Positions 1 to 4,961 of a DNA stretch of 7,350 bases are shown here, piece by piece. Positions within the stretch are counted from its first letter, which is position 1; every line of letters starts with the position of its first letter. The notes under the pieces are model-generated. The model was not told the origin of the DNA. It was given only the letters and a program-made list of their open reading frames with translations, and did not search any database. Position numbers and translations under genes: made by a program. Source of the stretch: Phycisphaerales bacterium (GTDB lineage: Bacteria; Planctomycetota; Phycisphaerae; Phycisphaerales; UBA1924); assembly GCA_003511945.1 (NCBI GenBank), contig DOJA01000263.1:1-7350 (forward strand), given 5' to 3'.

Positions 1-21
1 TTTCGGGTTTCGGGTTTCGGG
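1..21. repeat. Tandem heptamer TTTCGGG, 3 copies, cut by the window edge
   Basis: Three perfect head-to-tail copies of TTTCGGG start at the first base, so the array probably continues to the left. Each copy carries a GGG run (5-7, 12-14, 19-21). One more copy would give the four G-tracts needed for a G-quadruplex on this strand, but that is inference. The array abuts a second, unrelated heptamer array with no spacer. Confidence 0.9.
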
Positions 22-70
22 TGCCTGATGCCTGATGCCTGATGCCTGATGCCTGATGCCTGATGCCTGA
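22..70. repeat. Tandem heptamer TGCCTGA, 7 perfect copies
   Basis: Seven perfect copies of TGCCTGA run without interruption from 22 to 70, directly after the TTTCGGG array. The array ends 28 bp before a TAGAAT hexamer (99-104) and 94 bp before the gap start codon, so it sits at the upstream edge of the gap promoter region. The unit length is not a multiple of three and no credible gene covers it. Short heptanucleotide arrays of this kind are known in other bacteria (for example the STRR sequences of cyanobacteria); any function here is unknown. Confidence 0.95.
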
Positions 71-98
71 CTTGGTGAGCGAACCCTGCCTTGGGTCC

Positions 99-104
99 TA
101 GAAT
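99..104 (+). promoter_or_regulatory. Possible -10 element upstream of gap (TAGAAT)
   Basis: TAGAAT matches the sigma-70 -10 consensus at five of six positions and lies 60 bp upstream of the gap start codon. It is preceded by GGGTCC, resembling the GGGGTC before the -10 region of the kinase promoter. No good -35 lies at 17 bp; the nearest candidate, TTGGTG (72-77), is 21 bp away, just after the heptamer array. The call is therefore weak. Confidence 0.35.
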
Positions 105-164
105 GTCGATTCCTCGGCCGGCGGGACCTTCCGGGCCGGCGTGAACACGAAGGAGCAGGGTTCC

Positions 165-1202
165 ATGGCGATCCGTGTGGGCATCAACGGGTTCGGGCGC
201 ATCGGGCGGCTGGTCTACCGGCTGGGAGTGGAGAAGGGCATCGAGTTCGTTGCGGTGAACGACCTCGTCCCGGCGGACAACCTGGCGTACCTCCTCAAGT
301 ACGACACCATGCACGGTCGCTTCAAGGTCGGCGGCAGGCCCGCCGAGCTCTCGGCCACCGAGACCTCCTTCACCGTCAACGGCACTCTCACCAGGACCCT
401 GGCCGAGAAGGACCCCGCCAAGCTGCCCTGGAAGGATCTGGGCGTGCAGTATGTGCTCGAGAGCACGGGGCTGTTCACCGACTTTGAGAAGGCGTCGCTC
501 CATGTGCAGGCGGGGGCCAGGCGGGTGGTGATCTCGGCGCCGACCAAGGCCGAGCCGGCGCAGGTGCCCACGCTCTGCCTGGGCGTGAACCACGAGAAGT
601 TCGACGCCTCCAGGCACACGATCGTCAGCAACGCCTCCTGCACCACGAACTGCCTGGCGCCGGTGGCCAAGGTCATCAACGACTCGTTCGGGCTCGAAGA
701 AGGGCTGATGACGACGGTCCACGCGGCCACCGCGACGCAGCCGACGCAGGACGGCCCCTCCAAGAAGGACTGGCGCGGCGGGCGGAACGCCTACATGAAC
801 ATCATCCCCGCCAGCACCGGGGCCGCCAAGGCGGTCACCCTGTGCATCCCGGAACTGAAGGGCAAACTCACGGGCATGTCGTTCCGCGTGCCGACCGCGG
901 ATGTCTCGTGCGTGGACCTGACCTTCCGCACTGCGAAGGACACCTCGCTGGCCGACATCAACGCCGCGATGAAGAAGGCGAGCGAGGGCTCGATGAAGGG
1001 CGTGCTGGGCTATACGGAGGAAGAGGTCGTCTCGAGCGACTTTGTGGGCGATCCGCACTCCTCGATCTACGACGCGAAGGCGGGGATCGAGCTGAACAGG
1101 CGGTTCTTCAAGATCGTCTCGTGGTACGACAACGAGGCCGGCTACGCGAACCGGTGCGTGGACCTGATCAGGTACATCGCGGCCAAGGACGGGGTGGCGT
1201 GA
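165..1202 (+). CDS. gap: Type I glyceraldehyde-3-phosphate dehydrogenase, phosphorylating
   Basis: The 345-residue product catalyses the reversible oxidative phosphorylation of glyceraldehyde 3-phosphate to 1,3-bisphosphoglycerate in cytoplasmic glycolysis/gluconeogenesis. The N-terminal Rossmann motif GINGFGRIGR is at residues 6-15, and Asp33 in VND suggests NAD rather than NADP preference. The catalytic cysteine is Cys159 in SNASCTTNC, its partner histidine is His186 in TTVHAAT, and the C-terminal signature SWYDNEAGYANR is at 319-330. The loop TQPTQDGPSKKDWRGGR resembles E. coli GapA-type enzymes. The length is normal for the family and nothing essential is missing. I chose ATG 165 because AGGAG (151-155) sits 9 nt upstream and the protein then begins exactly where the family begins; an in-frame GTG at 141 would add eight unconserved residues. 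No pgk or other glycolytic gene adjoins it in the window. Confidence 0.98.
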   Translation: MAIRVGINGFGRIGRLVYRLGVEKGIEFVAVNDLVPADNLAYLLKYDTMHGRFKVGGRPAELSATETSFTVNGTLTRTLAEKDPAKLPWKDLGVQYVLESTGLFTDFEKASLHVQAGARRVVISAPTKAEPAQVPTLCLGVNHEKFDASRHTIVSNASCTTNCLAPVAKVINDSFGLEEGLMTTVHAATATQPTQDGPSKKDWRGGRNAYMNIIPASTGAAKAVTLCIPELKGKLTGMSFRVPTADVSCVDLTFRTAKDTSLADINAAMKKASEGSMKGVLGYTEEEVVSSDFVGDPHSSIYDAKAGIELNRRFFKIVSWYDNEAGYANRCVDLIRYIAAKDGVA

Positions 1203-1245
1203 CGCGCAGGGCCTGACTCGCCCACGCGGCCCGGAACCCTTCCGG
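1203..1245 (+). terminator. Two small hairpins after gap, possible weak terminator
   Basis: Directly after the gap stop codon, CGCG..GGGC (1203-1212) can pair with GCCC.CGCG (1220-1228), followed by a perfect CCGGAA-CCC-TTCCGG hairpin (1231-1245). No T-tract follows, so this is not a canonical intrinsic terminator. It may protect the mRNA 3' end or mark Rho-dependent termination. Confidence 0.3.
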
Positions 1246-1555
1246 AACCCAACCATGACGCCCGGAGCGGGCGCGCGCCGGCCCGATAGCCGCGTGGAGT
1301 GATGGGTCGGGTCCGATGTGTCACCTCAGCCGCGGTGCAGGCGTCAGGAGAGAGTCCACGGGATTGGTCCGGTTCGGGTCGGGCGGAACCCCCACTCGGA
1401 TCAAGACGAATAGAGCCCCGTGGGTAGCGGCGTGACGGATCCGCCGCGCTCGACGGGCTCCGGGGACCATGATGCCTGGAGGAGAGGGTCCGCGACGGAC
1501 GGATTCGTGCCCGATGGCCGACAAACGAACCTCACCGGACCCTCACTCGGCTTCG
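1246..1555. other. Non-coding gap between gap and the kinase promoter
   Basis: This 310-nt stretch has no credible gene. It holds a few GC-rich dyads, such as CGGGC/GCCCG (1268-1285) and GCGGCG/CGCCGC (1427-1447) around a CGGATCCG palindrome. Open frames run through parts of it on both strands, including a possible upstream extension of the kinase from ATG 1469 or 1514. Third codon positions in that extension are far less GC-rich than in the kinase proper. I see no RNA gene here. Confidence 0.6.
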
Positions 1556-1584
1556 TTGACACTCGACGGAGAGGGGTCTAGTTT
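1556..1584 (+). promoter_or_regulatory. Sigma-70-like promoter for the kinase gene
   Basis: A perfect -35 TTGACA (1556-1561) is followed after 17 bp by TAGTTT (1579-1584), or after 15 bp by TCTAGT (1577-1582). The spacer carries ACGGA and GGGGT blocks that recur in the promoter at 4653-4680. Transcription would begin near 1590, just before the 15-bp repeat array. If so, initiation codons at 1469 and 1514 would lie upstream of the transcript start, and translation must begin further down. Confidence 0.55.
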
Positions 1585-1597
1585 CCACGGGCGCAGC

Positions 1598-1657
1598 GTT
1601 CGGACCCCGGAAGTTCGGACCCCGGAAGTTCGGACCCCGGAAGTTCGGACCCCGGAA
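1598..1657. repeat. Four perfect tandem copies of a 15-bp unit
   Basis: GTTCGGACCCCGGAA occurs four times in direct succession (1598, 1613, 1628, 1643), followed by GGT. It begins a few bases after the predicted start of transcription. It is most likely in the 5' leader of the kinase mRNA, where it could act as an iteron-like binding site or a structured leader. If translation started upstream it would encode VRTPE four times, and copy changes would keep the frame. Confidence 0.95.
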
Positions 1658-1711
1658 GGTGTGAGGCGTGATCTGAACAGGCCCGAGCCCAGCGAAGAGT
1701 CGAAACTCCCC

Positions 1712-3100
1712 ATGCCGGGCGAGACGACCGGAGGCCGCCTGTCGGTCAGCGACTCCGCGGCGGGGGCGAACCCGTCGGCGGGATCGGGGCCGGCGGACAC
1801 CTTTCAGCTGGTCACCGGGCAGACGGACCCCGCCGATGAGAGCAAGTCCGGCACTTCCAGCGGCTCCTCCGCGTTCGAGAGCATCCTCGGGCGTCTGGTC
1901 GTCGAGCAGGGGCTGGCGACCACCGACGAGGTGACCCTCGCCAAGCGCAAGACCGCCAAGGACGATCCCAACCAGCGCTCTCTGGCGCAGGTGCTGGTCG
2001 AGGACGCGATCATCACCGACCGTCAGCTGCAGCGCCTCCGGCGGGCGGCGGACGAGGAGCGCAAGGGCCAGGCGATCTCGGGCTACAAGGTGCTGGAGAA
2101 GCTCGGCGCCGGCGCGATGGCGACGGTCTTCAAGGCCCGCCAGCTGTCGCTGGACCGGCTGGTGGCGATCAAGATCCTGCCGCGGAAGTTCTCGGGGAAC
2201 AAGCAGTTCATCGAGCGCTTCTACGCCGAGGGGCGGGTGGCGGCCCAGCTCAACCATCCGAACATCGTGCAGGCGTACGATGTCGGCCAGTCGGGCGAGT
2301 TCCACTACTTCGTCATGGAGTATGTGGAGGGCGGCACGGTCCACGACGCGATCGCCGCGAACAAGCGGTTCAAGGAGAAGGAGGCGGTCGAGATCGCCAT
2401 CGCGGTGGGCGAGGCGCTGGAGCACGCGCACGACAAGGGGCTGATCCACCGGGATGTGAAGCCCAAGAATGTCATGCTCACCAAGCAGGGCGTGGTGAAG
2501 CTGGCCGACCTGGGCCTGGCGCGGGCGATCGACGACAAGGAAGCCGCCATGGCCGAGGCGGGCAAGGCCTACGGGACGCCCTACTACATCTCGCCCGAGC
2601 AGATCCGGGGCGAGGTGACGATCGGGCAGCAGGCGGACATCTATTCGCTCGGCGCCACGCTGTACCACATGGTGACGGGGAATGTGCCCTTCAACGGCAA
2701 GAACCCGACGGAGGTGATGCAGAAGCACCTCAAGTCGCCGCTGGTCCCGCCGGACCATGTGAACCCGCAGTTGTCGGCGGGGATCAGCGAGGTCATCGAG
2801 AAGATGATGGCCAAGAGCCGCAAGGACCGCTACAAGAACTGCGCGGACCTCCTCACGGACCTTCGGGCGGTCAAGAAGGGTGAGCCGCCGCCCTTCGCGC
2901 ACACCGAGATGCCCGCGTCGGCGATCGCGGCGGTGCTGGAGACCCAGGCCGCCCAGGCGGTCCCGCTCCAGGCGCGACAGGGGACGGGTTCCCCGTTCCA
3001 GGATCCCTCGGTGAAGATGCTGGTCTACGGCTTCATCGCCGTTTCGGCGTTCGCGGCGGTGATGACGGTCGTCGCGGTGCTCGGGCTGCTGGGCAAGTAG
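1712..3100 (+). CDS. Membrane-anchored PknB-like serine/threonine protein kinase
   Basis: From ATG 1712 the product is 462 residues. A Ser/Gly-rich linker (1-52) leads to a small helical domain (about 54-118, FESILGRLVVEQGLAT...) resembling the N-terminal domains of GspE/MshE ATPases. The kinase domain (about 125-390) has the Gly-loop LGAGAMATV (131-139), Lys154 in VAIK, Glu173 in helix C, HRDVKPKN with catalytic Asp248, DLG (266-268) replacing DFG, and SPE (294-296), so it should be active. A single hydrophobic segment (436-461) ends the protein, giving a cytoplasmic kinase anchored by its C-terminal tail with no external sensor domain. The start is a judgement: in-frame ATGs at 1469 and 1514 precede or overlap the promoter, and third codon positions are A/T in 15 of 43 codons before the repeat array but 4 of 43 after 1712. 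GTG 1661 is also possible. No strong ribosome binding site marks any of them. Substrates are unknown. Confidence 0.93.
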   Translation: MPGETTGGRLSVSDSAAGANPSAGSGPADTFQLVTGQTDPADESKSGTSSGSSAFESILGRLVVEQGLATTDEVTLAKRKTAKDDPNQRSLAQVLVEDAIITDRQLQRLRRAADEERKGQAISGYKVLEKLGAGAMATVFKARQLSLDRLVAIKILPRKFSGNKQFIERFYAEGRVAAQLNHPNIVQAYDVGQSGEFHYFVMEYVEGGTVHDAIAANKRFKEKEAVEIAIAVGEALEHAHDKGLIHRDVKPKNVMLTKQGVVKLADLGLARAIDDKEAAMAEAGKAYGTPYYISPEQIRGEVTIGQQADIYSLGATLYHMVTGNVPFNGKNPTEVMQKHLKSPLVPPDHVNPQLSAGISEVIEKMMAKSRKDRYKNCADLLTDLRAVKKGEPPPFAHTEMPASAIAAVLETQAAQAVPLQARQGTGSPFQDPSVKMLVYGFIAVSAFAAVMTVVAVLGLLGK

Positions 3101-3202
3101 CCGGCGCGGGGCGGCCCATCTCCATCATTGTCCATCCTCGTCCAGCCGGATCGGACGCGGCGGTACCATGCGCCCGCAGCCCCCGACTCCACACCCGAAC
3201 CC

Positions 3203-3209
3203 AAGGAGG
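3203..3209 (+). promoter_or_regulatory. Ribosome binding site deciding the transaldolase start
   Basis: AAGGAGG lies 6 nt before GTG 3216. It selects that GTG over the in-frame ATG at 3168, which has no such site and would add 16 Pro/Arg-rich residues not seen in this family. Confidence 0.85.
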
Positions 3210-3215
3210 CGCCCC

Positions 3216-3863
3216 GTGGACCTGTACATCGACACCGCCAACCTCGACGAGATCAAGCAGGCCAACGACATGGGCGTGCTCGACGGGGTCACCACCAACC
3301 CCTCGCTCATCGCCAAGGAGAAGACCGACTACACCCGGCGCCTCGCGGAGATCTGCGAGGTCGTCGACGGGCCGGTCTCCGCGGAGGTCATCGCCACCGA
3401 CTTTGAAGGCATGATGAAGGAGGGGCGCCAGCGGGCCAAGATCGCGGACAACATCGTCGTGAAGCTGCCCAGCACGCTCGCGGGGCTCAAGGCGTGCAAG
3501 GCCTTCACCAGCGAGGGCATCCGCACGAACCTCACGCTGTGCTTCCAGCCGCTGCAGGCCCTGCTGGTCGCCAAGGCGGGCGCGTTCCTGGTCAGCCCCT
3601 TCATCGGGCGGCTCGACGATGTGGGCGAGGAGGGGATGGAGCTGATCCGGCGCATCCGCACCATCTACGACAACTACGGCTACGAGACCAAGCTCCTGGC
3701 CGCGTCGATCCGCCACCCCATGCACATCGTCGACTGCGCGCTCGCGGGCGCCGATGTCGTGACCGTGCCGTTCAGCGTGATCCAGCAGATGATGAAGCAC
3801 CCGCTGACGGACTCGGGGCTGGAGAAGTTCGTGGCCGACTACAAGAAGGCCTTCGGCGGATAG
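3216..3863 (+). CDS. tal: Transaldolase, small TalC/FSA-type
   Basis: The 215-residue product is a full-length (beta/alpha)8 enzyme of the small transaldolase/fructose-6-phosphate aldolase family. It would move dihydroxyacetone units between sugar phosphates in the non-oxidative pentose phosphate pathway, with glyceraldehyde 3-phosphate as acceptor or product. Visible active-site residues are Asp6 in IDTAN, Thr26 and Asn28 in TTNPS, the Schiff-base Lys83 in VVKLP, Arg132 and Ser164. Glu57 and Phe129 stand where fructose-6-phosphate aldolases have Gln and Tyr, which favours transaldolase activity; this assignment rests on known FSA/TalB comparisons. GTG 3216 is chosen for its strong ribosome binding site and for matching the family N-terminus. 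It lies 115 nt after the kinase and may be cotranscribed with it or have its own promoter; I see no clear one. The stop codon abuts a structured repeat element. Confidence 0.96.
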   Translation: MDLYIDTANLDEIKQANDMGVLDGVTTNPSLIAKEKTDYTRRLAEICEVVDGPVSAEVIATDFEGMMKEGRQRAKIADNIVVKLPSTLAGLKACKAFTSEGIRTNLTLCFQPLQALLVAKAGAFLVSPFIGRLDDVGEEGMELIRRIRTIYDNYGYETKLLAASIRHPMHIVDCALAGADVVTVPFSVIQQMMKHPLTDSGLEKFVADYKKAFGG

Positions 3864-3904
3864 AGAACTTCGCCCGCGGCGGCGGGCCAGTGGAGAAGGG
3901 GTAG
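3863..3904. repeat. Structured intergenic element, copy A
   Basis: GAGAACTTCG (3863-3872) opens a hairpin. ACT (3867-3869) pairs with AGT (3889-3891), then GCCCGC (3872-3877) pairs with GCGGGC (3882-3887) around a GGCG loop. The tail AGTGGAGAAGGGGTAG (3889-3904) matches AGTCAAGAAGGGGTAG at 7332-7347 in 14 of 16 positions, and the opening matches in 9 of 10. The two copies have different but self-complementary arms. Copy A begins on the last base of the transaldolase stop codon. Confidence 0.5.
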
Positions 3905-3907
3905 GAC

Positions 3908-3930
3908 GGCGGGCGAGTGAATCGCCCGCC
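3908..3930 (+). terminator. Hairpin terminator after the transaldolase gene
   Basis: GGCGGGCGA (3908-3916) pairs perfectly over 9 bp with TCGCCCGCC (3922-3930) around the loop GTGAA. Only TCT follows, so the T-tract is poor. Its position 45 nt after the transaldolase stop, facing the convergent RidA gene, makes a terminator or 3'-end barrier likely. Confidence 0.6.
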
Positions 3931-3971
3931 TCTGAAGGCATCGCGCGGGGATCGAACGCGTCGTGTCTCGC

Positions 3972-4002
3972 GGGCGCCCGGCCATTGGAAGCCCGGGCGC
4001 CC
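3972..4002. terminator. Second strong hairpin in the convergent region
   Basis: GGGCGCCCGG (3972-3981) pairs perfectly over 10 bp with CCGGGCGCCC (3993-4002), leaving an 11-nt loop. It lies 84 nt past the minus-strand RidA stop and 108 nt past the transaldolase stop. It has no T-tract on either strand but could stop or protect transcripts from either side. A tRNA was considered here and rejected. Confidence 0.45.
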
Positions 4003-4085
4003 CTTCCCGGCTGACCCCGCTTCGCCCGCGCGCCGAGACGGTTCGAACCCCCCGCGGCGCCGGTTCCCGGATCCCTGCCGGGCCT

Positions 4086-4553
4086 TCAGTCGATCAGGAA
4101 TGTGAACTCGATCTCGACCGGCGCGTTGAGCGGCAGGGCCGGCACGCCCACCGCCGCCCGGGCGTGACGACCGGCGTCGCCCATCAGATCGACGAGCAGA
4201 TCGCTGGCCCCGTTGGCGACCTTGGGCTGATCGCCGAACCCCGGGGGGCACTGCACGAACACCCCCAGCCGGAGCACGCGACGCAGCCGTCCCAGGTCGT
4301 GAATCTCGCCCTGGAGGGCGGCCAGGGCGTTCAGGACGCACTGGCGGGCGCACTCCTGGGCGAGCTCGAGGGGCACTTCGTTCGGGATCGATCCGGTGGC
4401 CAGAAGGGTTCCGCTTCGGAACGGCAGCTGGCCGCTGACGAAGACGGGAGAGCCGCTGGCGACGACCACCGCCGGGATGTAAGAGGCGACCGGCTTTGGC
4501 GCGGGCGGAAGGGTGAGCCCCCGGGCTTGGAGGCGGCTGAGGAGGTCGGGCAC
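4086..4553 (-). CDS. RidA (YjgF/YER057c/UK114) family protein
   Basis: The 155-residue product belongs to the RidA superfamily: small trimeric cytoplasmic proteins, of which the RidA type hydrolyses reactive enamine/imine intermediates made by PLP enzymes such as threonine dehydratase. Visible features are LPPAPKPVASYIPAV near the N-terminus (15-29), VFVSGQLPF (37-45), the central RLGVFV (95-100), QPKVANGASDLLV (109-121), and GRHARAAVGV with Arg132 where archetypal RidA has its carboxylate-binding Arg. VEIEF (146-150) forms the C-terminal strand. It looks like the longer, roughly 150-residue subgroup, whose substrate is less certain, so I give no gene symbol. Start GTG 4553 is preceded by ACGAGG on the minus strand; an open frame runs further upstream, but that extension is Arg/Pro-rich and unlike the family. 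It is divergent from the pseudopilin genes and convergent with the transaldolase. Confidence 0.93.
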   Translation of the reverse strand: MPDLLSRLQARGLTLPPAPKPVASYIPAVVVASGSPVFVSGQLPFRSGTLLATGSIPNEVPLELAQECARQCVLNALAALQGEIHDLGRLRRVLRLGVFVQCPPGFGDQPKVANGASDLLVDLMGDAGRHARAAVGVPALPLNAPVEIEFTFLID

Positions 4554-4575
4554 GGTGAATCCTCGTATCTGGTGG

Positions 4576-4594
4576 GACGGGCGGCCCGCCCGTC
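4576..4594. repeat. Perfect inverted repeat in the RidA gene leader
   Basis: GACGGGCGG and CCGCCCGTC flank a single C (9-bp arms). It lies 22 bp upstream of the RidA GTG on the minus strand, so in that mRNA it would be a strong hairpin just before the ACGAGG ribosome binding site. Read on the plus strand it is followed by TCTGACTTTTCTTC, a partial T-tract, so it could also stop plus-strand transcripts arriving from the left. It resembles REP-type intergenic palindromes. Confidence 0.6.
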
Positions 4595-4652
4595 TCTGAC
4601 TTTTCTTCGGCCCCGCCTCCGAGATCGGTCGGCGGGCTGGAACCGGGCGGCG

Positions 4653-4680
4653 TTGACACCCGTACGGACCGGGGTATCGT
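4653..4680 (+). promoter_or_regulatory. Sigma-70-like promoter for the pseudopilin genes
   Basis: A perfect -35 TTGACA (4653-4658) and a -10 TATCGT (4675-4680; 4 of 6 consensus) are separated by 16 bp. The -10 sits inside an inverted repeat, GGGGTA-TCG-TACCCC (4671-4685), which could be an operator. Transcription from here would leave a leader of about 275 nt before pseudopilin 1. The sequence strongly resembles the kinase promoter at 1556-1584. Confidence 0.55.
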
Positions 4681-4833
4681 ACCCCTTGAAGGGGCGGACC
4701 TCGTCCCTGGACCCGGAACGGCGGCATACTCGCTCTTATTCTGAATTGTCCGACGATTTCAGTCGTGACTGGGTCAGGGTTTGGGACGCTCGACATCTCG
4801 ATCTGGGGCGGCTTGCCGAGCCGCGGGCGAGGA

Positions 4834-4847
4834 TCCGGTGCACCGGA
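4834..4847. promoter_or_regulatory. Perfect 14-bp palindrome in the pseudopilin leader
   Basis: TCCGGTGCACCGGA is a perfect even-length dyad without a loop, the usual form of a binding site for a dimeric helix-turn-helix regulator rather than an RNA hairpin. It lies about 150 bp downstream of the predicted promoter and 114 bp before the pseudopilin start codon. Its role is unknown. Confidence 0.4.
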
Positions 4848-4961
4848 GTTCTTTCCTGTCGGCGTGGTGGCTCGTCCCGCCTCACCGTGTCGCGTGCGGA
4901 CTTATCCCTCACCCATGCCCGGCGTTCACAACGACCCGGGCGACGACTGGAGAATCAGACC

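Larger units (their letters stand above)
4554..4961. other. Divergent intergenic region, RidA gene to pseudopilin 1
   Basis: This 408-nt stretch has no credible gene. It holds a perfect 19-bp inverted repeat next to the RidA gene (4576-4594), a TTGACA promoter pointing to the pseudopilins (4653-4680) with a dyad over its -10, a CAGTC-GT-GACTG dyad (4760-4771), a GCGGCT/AGCCGC hairpin (4808-4824), a 14-bp palindrome (4834-4847) and a GGAGA ribosome binding site (4949-4953). No clear minus-strand promoter for the RidA gene was found. I saw no match to the c-di-GMP riboswitch consensus. Confidence 0.7.

Noticed and set aside
1..21. Telomere-like end (TTTCGGG differs by one base from plant TTTAGGG)
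   Set aside because: There are only three copies within a bacterial gene context; the resemblance is most likely coincidence.
1..70. CRISPR array
   Set aside because: The repeats are contiguous heptamers with no spacers and no cas genes nearby.
1532..2902. 456-codon open frame antisense to the kinase
   Set aside because: It is His/Arg/Leu-rich and mirrors the kinase codon pattern. GC-rich genes commonly leave such open antisense frames, and no ribosome binding site or family resemblance was seen.
3164..3169. TACCAT as a -10 for a separate transaldolase promoter
   Set aside because: No -35 lies at a workable distance; the nearest TTG-containing hexamer is 30 bp away.
3930..4060. Possible tRNA: T-loop-like GGTTCGAACC (4040-4049) and, on the minus strand, GTTCGATC (near 3950), plus CTTCCAA resembling a Gly anticodon loop
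   Set aside because: The T-stems do not pair on either strand, the CTTCCAA loop is not closed by a 5-bp anticodon stem, and no matching acceptor stem lies at the right distance.
3963..4961. Long N-terminal extension of pseudopilin 1 in the same frame
   Set aside because: It runs antisense through the RidA gene and the promoter region. The prepilin leader with its ribosome binding site clearly starts at 4962.
4687..4961. c-di-GMP or other riboswitch in the pseudopilin leader
   Set aside because: The leader is long and structured, but no conserved core such as that of the GEMM class is visible, so only simple stems are reported.
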